Assembly (NCBI GenBank): GCA_002221725.1 | Contig: NJFT01000175.1 | Location: 1-64,000 of the forward strand | Length of the DNA stretch: 64,000 nucleotides | Source of the DNA: Scedosporium boydii | Lineage: Eukaryota; Ascomycota; Sordariomycetes; Microascales; Microascaceae | Direction: 5' to 3' | Shown here: one piece after another, positions 25,347-37,120 of the stretch | Layout of the letters: every line of letters begins with the position of its first letter | Position numbering within the stretch: position 1 is the first letter of the stretch | The notes under the pieces: generated by a model | The model's database searches: none | What the model was told of the DNA's origin: nothing | What the model saw: the letters and a program-made list of their open reading frames with translations, nothing else | Position numbers and translations under genes: made by a program

Positions 25347-25520
25347 CGGCCAGCCCTCCGCACGCCCTTCCCTCCAGCTGTCGAGAATCACCCGGACTGT
25401 CTTAAATACGGCTATGTCCTCCCATTCTCGCTTCCGGGGAGAAGAGTTAGAGTCCTCCAGCTGATGCCGTTCGCTCGTTAAACCGTCAGTCTGTGTTCTT
25501 TTTTTCTTAGTACCGGCAAT

Positions 25521-28274
25521 ATGCGTTGGTCTTCAATCATCAGCGCTGCGGCGCTTGCCACTTCCGGTATGTTTCCTTCGTGTACGGGTTGCTAGGAATT
25601 GGGTTTTCCTCGACCTATTTTATTTTCCTTTTTCCTTCTTTCCTCGGTGTCAACTGCTGTCGAAAGAAATTGACCTAATCCGTTCTAACGTCTTGCTCCT
25701 CTCCATTAGCTGCCGCCCAGGATCCAGAGACCTTCCCTTACTGCGATGAGCTGGACCGCTGCTTCCAGGGCCATGCCGTCGATGATACCGGCGTTGTGTT
25801 CGGTATTGCTGTCCCCGAGGACACTTCGGCCCAGAACTTTGACGTTATCATCCAAGTAACGGGTCCTAAGGACACCGCCGGTTGGGTTGGCGTTGGCTGG
25901 GGTGGTGGTATGACCTACAACCCTCTCACAATTGTCTGGCCCAACGGCGACGATGTCCAGGTATCCTCTCGGATGGCATTGTAAGACTCCCCACGAGAGT
26001 CTGTTTCTTTATCTCCTAGTCAGAGAGGCACAAAGCACATTTATTGCCCTTTTGAACTGGGGTTTCGTATTAGGCTAACCGAACGTCCTGCCGTGTAGCG
26101 GATACTTCGTGCCTCCTCTCTATGAAGATGCTTCTTACACAGTTCTCCCTGGCACCCATGTCAACGAGACTCATTACCAGGTCACCACCGTCTGCAAGGG
26201 CTGCACCCTCTGGGCCCCCTTCGATGGTGAATCCACGGCCCTCAACGGCGACGGTGAGAACTACCTGGCGTTCGCCTACTCCAGCGTCCCCGTAGATGAC
26301 CCCAAGGCCATCGATACCACCTTTGGAATCCACGAGCGCGTCGGTCACTGGATCCACGACTTCGCCGCCTCCAAGTCCGCCGACTTCGAGACTTGGGTTG
26401 TTGCTGGTGGTGAGGGTGAGGGCGATACCAAGGCGCCAGAGGCGCCAGCCGAGCCACCGGCCGAAGAAGAAGAACCTCCTGCGGAAGGCGAAGCCCCCGA
26501 AGAGGATGGTGGTGACGGTGAGTCTTCCGGCGACGCCAGCACCTCCTCATCAACAGTACTGACAACCACAACGACTCCTGCTGATCCGGCCTCGACTTCG
26601 GCCCCCGATCAAGAGCCAACTGAGGAACCGACGACACCTGAGGTTGAGGCTCTTCCTCTTCCCGCCTCGTGCCCTGGCATCGCAGCGCCAGCTTTCCCTT
26701 TGGTCACCGCTGAGGGGTGGAAAATTGTCAAGATTTCTGGCGAAGTTGTTCGTCCTCGAGCGGTGGTTGTGGATAGCAAGGGCAACTTGCTTGTTCTTGA
26801 ATCCGGAAGGGGATTGTCTGCTCTTACGCTGGGCGAGGATGGCTGTATCTCTACATCAAAGCTGGTTATTAACAATGGTCAACTTAATCATGGTCTCAGC
26901 ATCACTCCTGATGGCACCAAGGTCTACGTCAGCTCCATGACTACGGCGTGGGAGTACAGCTACGACGCCGAAACCCAGGAGGTCTCGGACCAGAGGGTCA
27001 TCGTCAAGGGAATGTACTCGGGTGGCCACCCTTCCAGGTCTCTGGTCATCCCGCCCGCCACTCCCCACTTGCTTGTGATGCAGCTCGGATCCAACGCCAA
27101 CTTCGACATGGAGTCTCTCCAGATCGAGACGGCTCGTGCTAACGTGAAGGTGTTTGATATCTCTGAGGCGCCCGAGGGTGGCTGGGATTGGGTCACCGAG
27201 GGCTGGGACCTTGGTTATGGTCTTCGTAATGAAATTGCCCTCGTCGTTGATGGCAACAACAAGTAAGCAACATACCCATGAGCGCAAAAGAACCCTCACA
27301 CCCCCTTACTGTGGGGACGAGGCCTCCCGCTTGCTGTCTTGAAGTTTTTGCTTCCGTGGCAGACTAAGGAGAGGTTGTCGCATCTCATATGTTGTCATGT
27401 AGAGAGGCACACTCACACATCTTGTGCGTGTGACTACCACCTAAGCTCCAAGTTCCTGGGAATTTGTGTAGATACTAACCCGTCCTCTTCTCCTTGATAG
27501 AGTTTGGGGTATTGAAAACAGCGCCGACAACCTCGGGCGCACTGCTGAGGGCACTACTACTGATGTCCACATTGACAATCCGGCCGAAGAGCTGAACCTT
27601 CGTAAGCCTCATCATCCCCTTTCATCTCTCAGCCGATTTGGAAAGTTGGAGACGCTGTTGGTCTGTTAGACAAGGGGAAGAAGAAGAAGATAAAAGATGT
27701 CGTGAAGTGTTTAGCCACAGATAAAGCATGAAGGCTAACACGACTTTCTCTAGTCGGCGACCCTTCCAAGCCGAACACCGACTGGTACGGCTACCCGGTC
27801 TGCTTCACCGTCGGCGAGCCCGACGTCTTCGTCGATAAGGAGTTCAAGGTCGGCGACCAATTCGTCCTTTCCCCCAACACCACCTACGACGACACGAACT
27901 GCGACGCCGAGGCTACCCCGCCGCGCCTGGCCATCCAAGCCCATAGCGCGCCCATCGACGGCGCCTTTGACAAGGACTTCTCCAACATGTATGTGACGCT
28001 TCACGGCAGCTGGAACCGCGCCCCTGCCACGGGCTACAAGGTCGTGCAGATTGCGTATCACAAGCTTGAGGATGGCGATTATGATCCCGTTCCCTCGGCG
28101 GACACCCATTTGCCTTACGTTGATATTGCTTGGAATGATAATGTCGATGCTTGCTCGGGTAATACCTGCTTGAGGCCTACTGGTATTACGTTCGATAAGG
28201 CATTTTCGAGGCTGTTCGTTGCCAGTGATAATGCTGCCAATAGCGAGTTGTTTGTCCTGTACAAGACTGAGTAA
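25521..28274 (+). CDS. Secreted cytochrome b-PQQ sugar dehydrogenase fusion (AA8-AA12-like)
   Basis: Extracellular two-module oxidoreductase. Five exons: 25521-25566, 25710-25980, 26099-27262, 27501-27601 and 27754-28274, about 700 aa with all phases consistent. A signal peptide (MRWSSIISAAALATSAAA) precedes the mature start near Gln19. Residues about 20-208 are a cellobiose-dehydrogenase-type cytochrome (DOMON/AA8): Met83 in GWGGGMTYNPL is the expected axial haem ligand, and the histidine is probably His184 in FGIHERVGHW (189 and 192 are alternatives). Residues 209-296 form a P/E/T-rich linker. Residues 297-700 resemble the six-bladed sorbosone/pyranose dehydrogenase family that uses PQQ (AA12): GHPSRSLVIPP, NVKVFDIS, HGSWNRAPATGYKV and CLRPTGITFDKAF. 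The expected role is oxidation of sugars or lactols with electron transfer through haem to quinones or lytic polysaccharide monooxygenases. There is no C-terminal CBM1. Family names are from recall, not a search. Confidence 0.88.
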
Positions 28275-28575
28275 GAGAGGACATGAGGACGGACACTTGG
28301 GGATAAGGAGATGATGGATTTCGGGGGTTCAGTTGGTTCGGAGGAGGGGGAGATGTTTAGTAGTCTTCTATTCTTCTTGTTGTAAATATTTCTTGGATTT
28401 TGATTTTTACCTTCCTGCCAATATTCAACATTCCCGTGCAGTCAAGTTACGCCTGTGGTATCATGGAAGATGTCTGGTTGCAGCTGAAGATAAAGATGGC
28501 ACATGTCTCCGCACTTCTGTCCGTGCTTGGCGACGTTTGAACTTCCCTTTTGTTTTCCAAACACATTCTATGGTA

Positions 28576-28600
28576 TTTTTTTTTTTTTTTTTTTTTTTTT
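28576..28600. repeat. T25 homopolymer
   Basis: Twenty-five consecutive T about 300 bp after the AA8-AA12 stop codon and 375 bp before ARP6; poly(dA:dT) tracts in fungal promoters disfavour nucleosomes. Confidence 0.85.
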
Positions 28601-28878
28601 CGAATTTTACTCGCCTTAGATATTCCTTGATTGTGAAGGGACGAGGGAAAATACAATCATCGCAAAGTTGGTTTGAATTTGAATTCTCATCTCGCCCTTC
28701 CGTTGTGATAAAATTGGCAGTAATTCTGGGGGAGTGGGTCACGTGGCGGGGTACTTCCTCTCTTTACAGGCGAGGCGGTCGAAGCTGTCAAGAACTCCCG
28801 AAGCTGCCAACATATTTTTCCCTTTACTCTCCCACCATTTGAGACCTTCACCGACTCACGACTCTTGGGGCCGATCTA

Positions 28879-28934
28879 GCGCCCACCGACCTGCGCCCAC
28901 CGACCTGCGCCCACCGCCCTGCGCCCACCGCCAA
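28879..28934 (+). repeat. 14-bp tandem repeat, four copies
   Basis: Units GCGCCCACCGACCT at 28879 and 28893, GCGCCCACCGCCCT at 28907, and a final degenerate copy at 28921. The array ends 41 bp before the ARP6 start codon, so it probably lies in the 5' UTR or core promoter. Confidence 0.85.
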
Positions 28935-28974
28935 CAAGCTCCTCGCCGCGCCGAAGAAAGAGGAAAAAATAACC

Positions 28975-30442
28975 ATGGCAGGCGGCCGGAAGACCAAATC
29001 TTCCGGCCCCGCGCCCCCCTCCAAAACCCTCATCATCGACAACGGTGGCTACACCCTCAAAGCCGGCTTCGCACCGCCCTCACCCATAGCCGACGCCGAC
29101 CCTTGCCCCCGCATCATACCCAACTGCATCGCGCGCGACCGCCACCGCAAGATCTACGTCGGCTCCGAGCTCCCGCAACAGTGCCGCGACTTCGGCGAGC
29201 TGCAGTTCCGCCGGCCCGTCGACAAGGGCTTCATCGTCAACTGGGAGGCGCAGAAGGAGGTTTGGGATGGGGAGTTGTTTGGCGGCAAGGGCGGGTTGGG
29301 CTGCGAGCCGGGGGAGACGCGGTTGGTTTTGACGGAGGCGCCGGGGGGGTTGCCGGCTTTGCAGGGGAATTGCGATCAGATGGTTTTTGAGGAGTTTGGG
29401 TTCGCGAGCTATTATAGAGCTATCGGTATGTTTTTCCCTTGCGCAATTGTGTTTGCGCGAGTGTTTGCATGGTAAATTGGGCATAGTTAGGAGACTAATG
29501 AGGGAACGGATAGGACCTACGCTCAATGCCTACAACGATATCCAGTCCTTCTTCGGAACTACGCGAGACCCTGCGAAGACGACGGCACCTCAGGTCCCCG
29601 CCGAGATTATGCTCCTCGTCGATTCAGGTTACTCCCATACGACCGTCACCCCCCTCCTCCACGGCCGACCCCTCCACTCCGCCGTCCGCCGCCTCGACAT
29701 CGGCGGGAAATTCCTAACAAACTACCTCACGCGCCTCCTTTCCCTCCGCCACTTCGACATGCGTAACGACGTATACATTGTCAACGAGATCAAAGAGACG
29801 GCCTGCTTCGTCTCGCTCGACTTCGCCGCCGACCTCGAGAAGACGTGGAAGGGTTCCCGCGGCGAAAGGAGACCCGTCTATGTGAACGGAAGCGACGGCA
29901 TCGCCAAGGACTACGTATTACCCGATTACCACGCGAGGCAGAAGGGTATCATGAGAGACTACGATCCGGCGGCGCACACGAAATCGAGGAAACTCGCCCT
30001 TGGCGCAGCAGGGAACGCCGCGGACGTAAACGAGGACATCATCACGCTGCGAAACGAGCGATTCTCGGTCCCCGAACTGCTGTTTAACCCCATGGATATC
30101 GGGCTGCGGCAGCCGGGTCTTCCGAACCTTATAATGCAGTCCGTCTCCACGCTGCCCGTTGGCCTGTGGCCGGGGCTCCTCGCGAATATCGTTGTCGTGG
30201 GCGGCAACGCGCTGTTTTCTGGCTTTAGGGAACGTTTACAGAGGGAAGTTGCTAGCCTTGCGCCCGACGACTGTACCGTAAGGGTTGCGGTGCCCGAGGA
30301 TCCGGTTACGGCTACGTGGAAGGGAGGTATTAGGTTAGCGGCGCACGAGAATATAGGGAAGCTGAGTGTCTCCAAGGCGGAGTACGATGAGTATGGGGCT
30401 GCCTGGGTCGCGAGGAAATTCGCCGCAGGTTTGCCTGTTTGA
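28975..30442 (+). CDS. ARP6: Actin-related protein 6 (SWR1 complex)
   Basis: Nuclear actin-related protein that, with Swc6, forms a module of the SWR1 remodeller, which deposits histone H2A.Z. Two exons: 28975-29425 and 29514-30442, joined in phase through a split Gly codon, 459 aa. The actin fold is clear: first phosphate loop TLIIDNGGYTLKAGF (about 17-31), IPNCIARDRHRK, the block KGFIVNWEAQKEVWD, LVDSGYSHTTVTPLLHGRP as the second nucleotide loop, RRLDIGGKFLTNYLTRLLS, and the C-terminal WKGGIRLAAHENIGKLSVSKAEYDEYGA, listed here as overlapping parts of one conserved end. Insertions after the first domain (FGGKGGLGCEPGE) and before IMRDYDP fit Arp6 rather than actin or Arp4. Start: the first ATG, in a good AACCATGG context. 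Confidence 0.95.
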
Positions 30443-31639
30443 TTCGAACAGAGGAGGATCTGTTTCAATGCTTACGAAAGGTCTTCATCGACCTCAACAG
30501 AGACGCCATCTGAAGGGATCTGAAGGGTCCCCTAGTCACGTCACCGAGCCAAGAAAAAGGGCCGATGTTCCCGAAATCCGAACAGCGAGGTGCCTCGTAA
30601 TCTGAGGGTTTTCCCTCACCGCTTCGTCCTGGACATAATCTGCAAATAAGTATCCAGCATGCGGTTGAGAGCGGCTTGCATCGGTCCGGTTGCGGGCGTT
30701 GTGAGAGCCTTGGGCCTATTTGGCTGCATTCCCCGACTTTCGGGGGGTCCAAGAATCAGGTGAGGAGGATGCGGCTTGCAGTGCGCCTCATGAATGCATC
30801 GAGTAGAAGAGGGGAAGCAGTGACTTCGGGCTATTATTGTGGGGGTTCACGCGCCTCGGTTGACTTGCGGTTGAGTCATGGCCATTCCTGATCCGCTCCG
30901 ATCCTAGATGTTTGACAAGGTCAAGATTGGAAAAGAAGGTGGAGACAAAAAAAACATCACCACTCTGAGGATATCTGCGCTGTTTTGCGCGGAGGACAGG
31001 GCCTGGCATCTGGGGATTCGAAGGGGAGAAGCATCTATCATAAACTAAAACCTATGTTTGTAGTGAACCCAAATACCAGGCGAAAATATCCTTAAAAAGA
31101 GAAACCAGAGTGGAATGCGTATACCAAAAGAGACTGAGAGCGGAGGATATCCGAAACGTTTTCCGTTTCGAGAGTGGAGGGATAAAAATAACTAAAGACG
31201 GCGGAAAAAAGAAATGAAAATGAAAAATGAAAATGAAAATGGGAAAAAGTAACAGAGAGAAGACAAAAAGGCGAAGAGAAGAAGTCATCAAAGAAATAAG
31301 AATGGAAAAGAAATCACAAAAACGCCATGCCTTCAGTTGTTCCCCGTGCCAGAGACCGTGTTTGCCGCTCCAAAATAGACGCCTCGCTTATTTGTTCATC
31401 CATCAATACCAGAGAGACAAGAAAAACACACTCAACAACTTCGACACACACAATTATAACCTGCGCCGGGACGGGTATCGTGATGCTGCAAAACTAAATC
31501 GGTCGGTCTAGGACAAGAAACTTCGGGAAAGACATGGAATAGGAGAGTTAGGAGATATTCGAGATGGGCAATTCGCCCTGCTAAACAAGCTAGCGAAAGG
31601 ACAAAAAGTGCCCTTTGAAAATGGTGTCGTGAGCTAGAA
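30443..31639. other. Convergent spacer ARP6 / F-box gene
   Basis: 1.2 kb with no convincing gene. Contains a duplicated ATCTGAAGGG (about 30508-30528) and an A-rich stretch of GAAAAT-type repeats at 31212-31245. Mostly 3' flanks of the two converging genes. Confidence 0.5.
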
Positions 31640-33724
31640 TCAGCTCCTCGCGGCAAGACATCTCAGTCCCTCGCGAGGAAAGGTTCGCTCTCGCGCCCGA
31701 CGCTCAATGATGGAGTTTTGATTGCGCATCCAGCTGAGCCACGCCTGTTTGCTCTTGGTCTTGCAGGTAGGGAATTGCTGGGGAACCGGGCGCTGTGGGT
31801 TGGCGGCCCGGTTGGCGGCCATTTGGCGTCGTCGGGTGGAACACCCTAATGCGTGCGTTAGTTCTGTGGGGTGAGTGAGTATTACAGGACAAATCCACTT
31901 ACAATCGCACTACAAAATTGAATATGTTAGCTTCATCAATGAGACGGCGCAATGTGAGATCGAGTCAACTTACAAGAGTCGGGCTGGAGCCTTCATGGTG
32001 CGTGATGCAGTATCCTCCACCGCACGCCGTGCATCGTCTCTGAGTACGGCGGACACAGTCATTGCACTATCAAACCGCAACCGAGTTAGTCCACAAGACC
32101 TCCGCCAAAGTGCAAACCCAGACGTAAATAACTCACGTTGAATCCACATTCGAAGCAGCTTCGTTGAACCTATCACGCCAACTATGTCAGTAAACCGACC
32201 AACACCAACTACTCTGAGAAGGAGGGTGGGGGACAAGTCCGGATGCATGTTTCAGCGCTGACGGACGGGCATACAATTACGTCCGGGAAAGGCGAGGAGG
32301 CTACTTCCCCGCCAGTCAATGGGAGGCATCTATGAATTCAATGACCGACCCGGACCAAGGATGCCTTTCCTTTCGATCAGCGTCCGACAACGCGGCGCGC
32401 GGACTGTTCCCCCATGCACTCGAGACAGAGAGCGTTCCATACCTTTTTGATAGAAGCCTGAGACTCATCGGCCGAGACTGGGACGTGAAGGCCCGGCAGG
32501 GGCGGAGTGTAGCACCGCTCACACCACCACTTGTTGCAAGTGCGGCAGTGGCGGTCGTTGAGGCACGTGGTGCACCGGGCGATGAAGGAAGGAGTCGTTC
32601 CGCAGGTCGAGGCTGTCGGGTAAGTGGCAGCGGTGAGAGACGACGAGAGCAAAGGCGCGTCGGGAAGAAGCGGCAGAGAGGTCCTGTCAGCGGCCGTGTC
32701 GAAGGTCGTCATTCCCTCGGGGGCAGACCCGCAGCCGGCACATCCGGACAGCGCGAATGTGGCAACTGACCACTGAGGACCCGCTGGAGCAAGGCCGGGA
32801 ACGATACTTCCATAGGCAGACGAGTTCATGTGGCAAGGCCCGGTACACAGAGGGGCATCGAAAGCAATAACGCCCCGACAGTCGATGAGCGTTTCAGCCC
32901 ATTCCTGGGGGACGGCATGCTGGATGACCTTGCCCTTCTTATGATACCATAGATCGCCCGTGTCGACGCTGGCCTCCTTGCAACATGAGCTGGGGGTTTC
33001 TCCGCGTTGCTCTGCTGGGGAAGTGGCGGTGGCATCGGTTATCTCGACGATGGGTGACTTCTCCGTGAAAATGTACAGGCCTCGAAGTTTCGGCATGCCG
33101 GCTGGGCGGGACGGGCGGCACGCATATTTCAGGGCCTCCCTCAAGCGTCGCTCGTTGAGGTTTTTCACTCCACGGATGGACAGGATGCGCACGTTGAATT
33201 TGGGATCAGAGATAATCTCATGGCAGAGATCAGCCGTCACAGACAGACCATCTAGCACGAGGGTCTGGACATCTCTCAGGATGTGACGGCGCTCGAGGGT
33301 AGAAAAGATGCCTCGAAGAGGACCGGAATAGAAACTAGACGAGTTCTATGTTAGCAAGGCGGTCTCTTCCAAGTTTCACGGTCATGGTCATTGCCACGGC
33401 GGTGGTTAGTTCGTGTTCGACGTACTCATCTTCAGTGACATTTTCGTCAACCTGGACATTACGCCAGACTTCGCCACCATTGTCGACGGGAGCTATGTCA
33501 AACTGAGCAGTGGTGACTCGAGTTAAGTCGAGGTAGCGAAAGACGCCATGAGAAAGGTTGACGAGTTGATGGAAATCCTTGCAAGTGGCACCGAGGGCAA
33601 GCCTATCTCGGGCCGAAAGGTAAGGGGCGGTGTGTTGGAGGACGAGGTGGTTAGAAAGAAGGTCGAGGAGAGATTGTTTCTCGAGGAGATCACACGCGTT
33701 AGGGTCGTTTCCGACGATACTCAT
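31640..33724 (-). CDS. F-box protein with C-terminal multi-CxxC zinc region
   Basis: Probable substrate receptor of an SCF ubiquitin ligase. Six exons: 33724-33426, 33334-32443, 32169-32137, 32066-31974, 31909-31903 (7 nt) and 31845-31640; phases agree, about 509 aa. The F-box lies near residues 23-65 (LVLQHTAPYLSARDRLALGATCKDF). A conserved middle block starts DDFYSGPLRGIFSTLERRHI, created by the first splice. The C-terminus is a cysteine array assembled from four exons: CTTC (354-357), C363, C366, C371, C374, then C402, C405, C409, C412, C420, C423, C428, His431-His432, and C440-C443 (CDWC), which fits two or three zinc sites of RING or ribbon type. The 7-nt exon supplies Cys440, Asp441 and the first base of Trp442. 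The pattern resembles an F-box family widespread in Pezizomycotina; the substrate is unknown. Confidence 0.82.
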
Positions 33725-36700
33725 GATATGCCCGACAAGCCCTTTCTAGATCAACGGTTTGTTCTGGAAAGGCTCGGGTCACGACCGGAGGCGCGGCGCG
33801 ACGACGCTAGTCGCGCAGATATGAGGCTGAAAGACGGGGAAGAAAGTGGTCTTCAAAGTTTGGGTCGTATGCCGATAAACGGGGTGATTAAAGGGCTGTT
33901 CTTAGGTGTAAGTGACGAGCTCGTTCTTGATAGGATCGAGTATAACAACGACGCGGCTTGGTTCTGGTTCTGATAGAAACAAGTCAAAATGTCATATTGG
34001 AAGGTATCAAGCGATGCTCGGACTACGAAGGACAGCTGGTGGATGGATTGTGGTCTGAAGGAGGGAGGATGGGATGGACTGGGCGGAGGGACAAGGGGAT
34101 GATATAAAGGCCAGGTCGCGTCTTTGATTTCTGTTTGCCCGAGAACCAGACTGATGACTTAGGCGAAGCTAGCGCAGCTTTGTACAATCAGTCAGGGTGC
34201 CAAACGGCTGGAAGCTTGGACGCCCTGTCGAAGGGGTCGAAAGTGTTGGAGTGTGGGGATAAGCGGGTAAAAGGGGTTCGTTGGACAGGGCAGGGCGGGA
34301 TGCTGTTGAGGCGAGTACCAAGATTGATGATTTGATGGATCTGGATGGTCGTCGACGTCGATGTCGACGTATCGTATTATTTCTTGGTCGTGCTTGCCAG
34401 GCTATCGGCGAATAGCCAGGATGCGCCTGCTGGGAAGTAACGAGACACTACGAAGGTACGAAGTACATTGATACAAATCCATGTCTTCCCTCCATCGTCG
34501 ATTCGACTGTATCGATACGAGGGATCAGGGATCATCTGGTGAGGCGAGACACGCCCCACAGCCGAACATGCTCACGGTACTGCGTACTTGTACATGTGAT
34601 TGTGCATGTGGGATGGGTCCTGCCGGTTGAGTCGAAACACGAGTCGCAATTGCTCGATTGATGATTGAGATGTGCTATGTACACTACCAGGACCAAGTAC
34701 CTCCGTACACTACAAAGTACTTCGTCCGTCGTACTTGGCGACAAGGGTCAATCTCAGTGCTAACATGGGGCAGCAGATTAGTTTTGGGTGTGGCCGCAAG
34801 GGTCCGAACAGGGGGTAATATTGCAGATGGAGGAATTTTATGGCACAATCAAAGGTTGCATTGGAAACTCTGTCTAATTATTAGTGGTCGCATGGCCTAG
34901 AGAAATCGTCTGGTCTCTTGGTCTCGTCAATTGCTAGTGTGCTTCGTAGCGTTCGTAGCGTTGTTACTGTCCGAAGCGGTGGCTCGCGGGCCGACAGTGG
35001 ACATCACAGGGGGTTTGACATTTGTTGGCGGATCTACTGCATCTGGTAAAGCTTCTGGTAAATCCTGACTGGGGTTTTGATTGCGGGCTTGGGATTTCGA
35101 ACGTTGGAACGATCGAATGGGGTCATCATGAGCTGTCCCAAGATTTGATTGCTCTGTGCTGGCCCTTGCGCCATCGCCGTCCTGCGCGAGCTTCTCCACC
35201 TCCGCCTCCCCCTAGTGGTGGACATCTTCACCTCCATCTTCCAAGGAAAGGGGGGTCGCGCAAGCACACCGCACTTCGAGCTTTGCACATGGGTCAGCCA
35301 TGGCAGAACAATCTGTTGTTGAGCGGGACTCCACCACACAACATGGTCGAGTGCCCTGGTGGCTCGAGTGGCGCTTGAGCTTTTCCAATGTCTCCCTCAC
35401 GTTGCAGTCTATGTCCATCCACGCCCATCTCCGCGACACCGTGTTCTTGGAGTAAACTATTATTTCTGTCGAGTCATTGACAGGGACACAGTTGAATTTG
35501 GTGCGGAACTTAGCAATCCATCATAAAGTAGGGTTGGTCGCTAGAACTCTCTTGCCATCAATTTTATACTATCGTCCTTCCTTCCCTTCCCTTCACCGAC
35601 AGCTCACAGGACATAGCTCACAGGATGCAGACACGCGGACACTCAGATAAGCTTGGCATGCTCCTGGGCCTCAATGTAAAATCCAAGCTAAAACAGTTGA
35701 TCAATAGAAACGAAACTCTTCCTCATATCTCAACGTCAACCCACGCCTCCCCACGCACCTTCAAAGCTGCATCTGCACACTGCACCTCGGTGCACACCCA
35801 CCCCATTTTTCTTACCCCAGTGTAACGTCGGATCTCGAAGCTGCCGGTCCAGCTCAGCCGTTTTTGTTACTAAATACTATTAATCGAAGAGCCTAAAGTT
35901 CCACGTATCTCTTTGGGCGCGGAGGTCCACTTGACACCACATGCACCCAGTGGCCTAAGAGTGGTTAAGGCTGTCTTTTGTTTCTGCTATTTTTGCCTAC
36001 GAAGTACTAGTGTAGTGAAGTCTCGGGGATCGTGGGCGACTTGCTCCTGAGTCCTGGTCCGCTATACTAGCTGCAGTCTCGTCCCCACTCCTTCGAGAGG
36101 AAGAAGTTAACAATGAAGAACCGCCTCCGGGCTATTATTATTGCATTACACGACCAACCAGTCGAGCTTCCCCCGCCCAGATTTGTCCAAGCTAGCCAAG
36201 TGGGCTAGCAGAATTGAGCTTAACCGCTAGCCTGACCAAGAATCCGAAATGAAGAGATCAAATGAAATCTACGAAGGAGGAATTGGGAATTAAAATCCGA
36301 CTTAAGCGGCTTTGGCGAAGGCGGGTTTGAGCCTAAAGGAGGGGTAAGACATGGAGACATGGTCCAGCCGCCCACACATGCTAAGTAGCTTCATTGGGAT
36401 CAGGATCAGGATCAAGAGCAGCCATTCACCCTCTTTGGGCTTGTCATCACTCCATGCTGATCATCTGCACCTCTTCAGGTCAATCAGGTACTCAACATTA
36501 GTAAAAAGAAGAAAAAAAAAGGAAGAAAGCAAAAAAGAGTTGAGGGTGGAGAGCTTCTGGCTAAATCGGACGACCCGTTGTTCTCTGCATACGCCCCTAC
36601 AAATTGGGCACGGAGACTGCAGAGAAATCTGCAATGTCCTGTTTGACAGAAGATGGCAACTGTGGTCAACTGAAGAGGTTGTCAATGACGTCAATGATAT

Positions 36701-37120
36701 GGGGCACCCCGCTTCAAAACTGAGCTTGGCGGGAGACAGCTGATGGCGCCTGACACCATCTCCAGCTTCAATCAACCCAACTTGGGTGATGCGAACCTCA
36801 ACCACGGGATGTTGTCGATATTTGCGCAATGCGCGCATTTTTATTGGCCTCAGCCTTATTGCAATGGCGGCCTAGAGCATTGGTAGCTTTTACGTGACAA
36901 TTCGTCTCGGCCTTCTCCATTCGCAGTCTTGGGATTCAAAATCCTTGCCACCGTCATCGATGGAAGCCTAACGAAGCTCTTGCTGACATATGCCATCGCG
37001 ACGTTAGCGCTTGAATTTGAAGCTCCCTTTATGTTCTGCGTACTCGACACTTCTACCTGATCTTTCATTTCCCATAGCCCTCAACGATAAACGAAAATAC
37101 CAAACCACCTCCTCACAACT
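33725..37120. other. Divergent intergenic region, 3.4 kb; no firm gene
   Basis: The largest gap. It contains two exact TACGAAGTA copies (34457 and 35998), partial copies (34718), a short palindromic ACGTCGA-TG-TCGACGT (about 34354-34369), and three GCTAGC words around 36190-36225. Minus-strand frames at 34927-35199 (90 codons) and 35212-35439 (75 codons) have protein-like composition but no workable splice between them and no match I recognise; a small gene there is possible but unsupported. Confidence 0.45.

Larger units (their letters stand above)
22492..25520. other. Intergenic, 3.0 kb; no convincing gene
   Basis: Divergent spacer between ARA2 and the AA8-AA12 gene. It holds a G20 tract (23036-23055), one TACTTCGTA copy at 23445 and scattered small frames without domains; a 110-codon minus frame (22596-22928) has no recognisable match and its strand partner is also open. 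The last 250 bp carry the CreA/XlnR-like sites listed separately. Confidence 0.45.
28275..28974. promoter_or_regulatory. Spacer and ARP6 upstream region
   Basis: 700 bp between the AA8-AA12 stop and the ARP6 ATG. Contains a T25 tract (28576-28600) and a four-copy 14-bp tandem repeat in the probable ARP6 promoter or 5' UTR. A 169-codon frame across the T tract encodes a poly-Phe run and is not credible. Confidence 0.5.

Noticed and set aside
34927..35439. Possible two-exon small gene on the minus strand
   Set aside because: The only GT-AG pair joining the two frames leaves an intron of about 21 nt, too short, and neither part is recognised.
35940..36060. tRNA-like A box (TGGCCTAAGAGTGGTTAAGGC) resembling tRNA-Leu/Ser
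   Set aside because: No B box (GGTTCRANNCC) follows within 100 bp, and no acceptor stem pairs.
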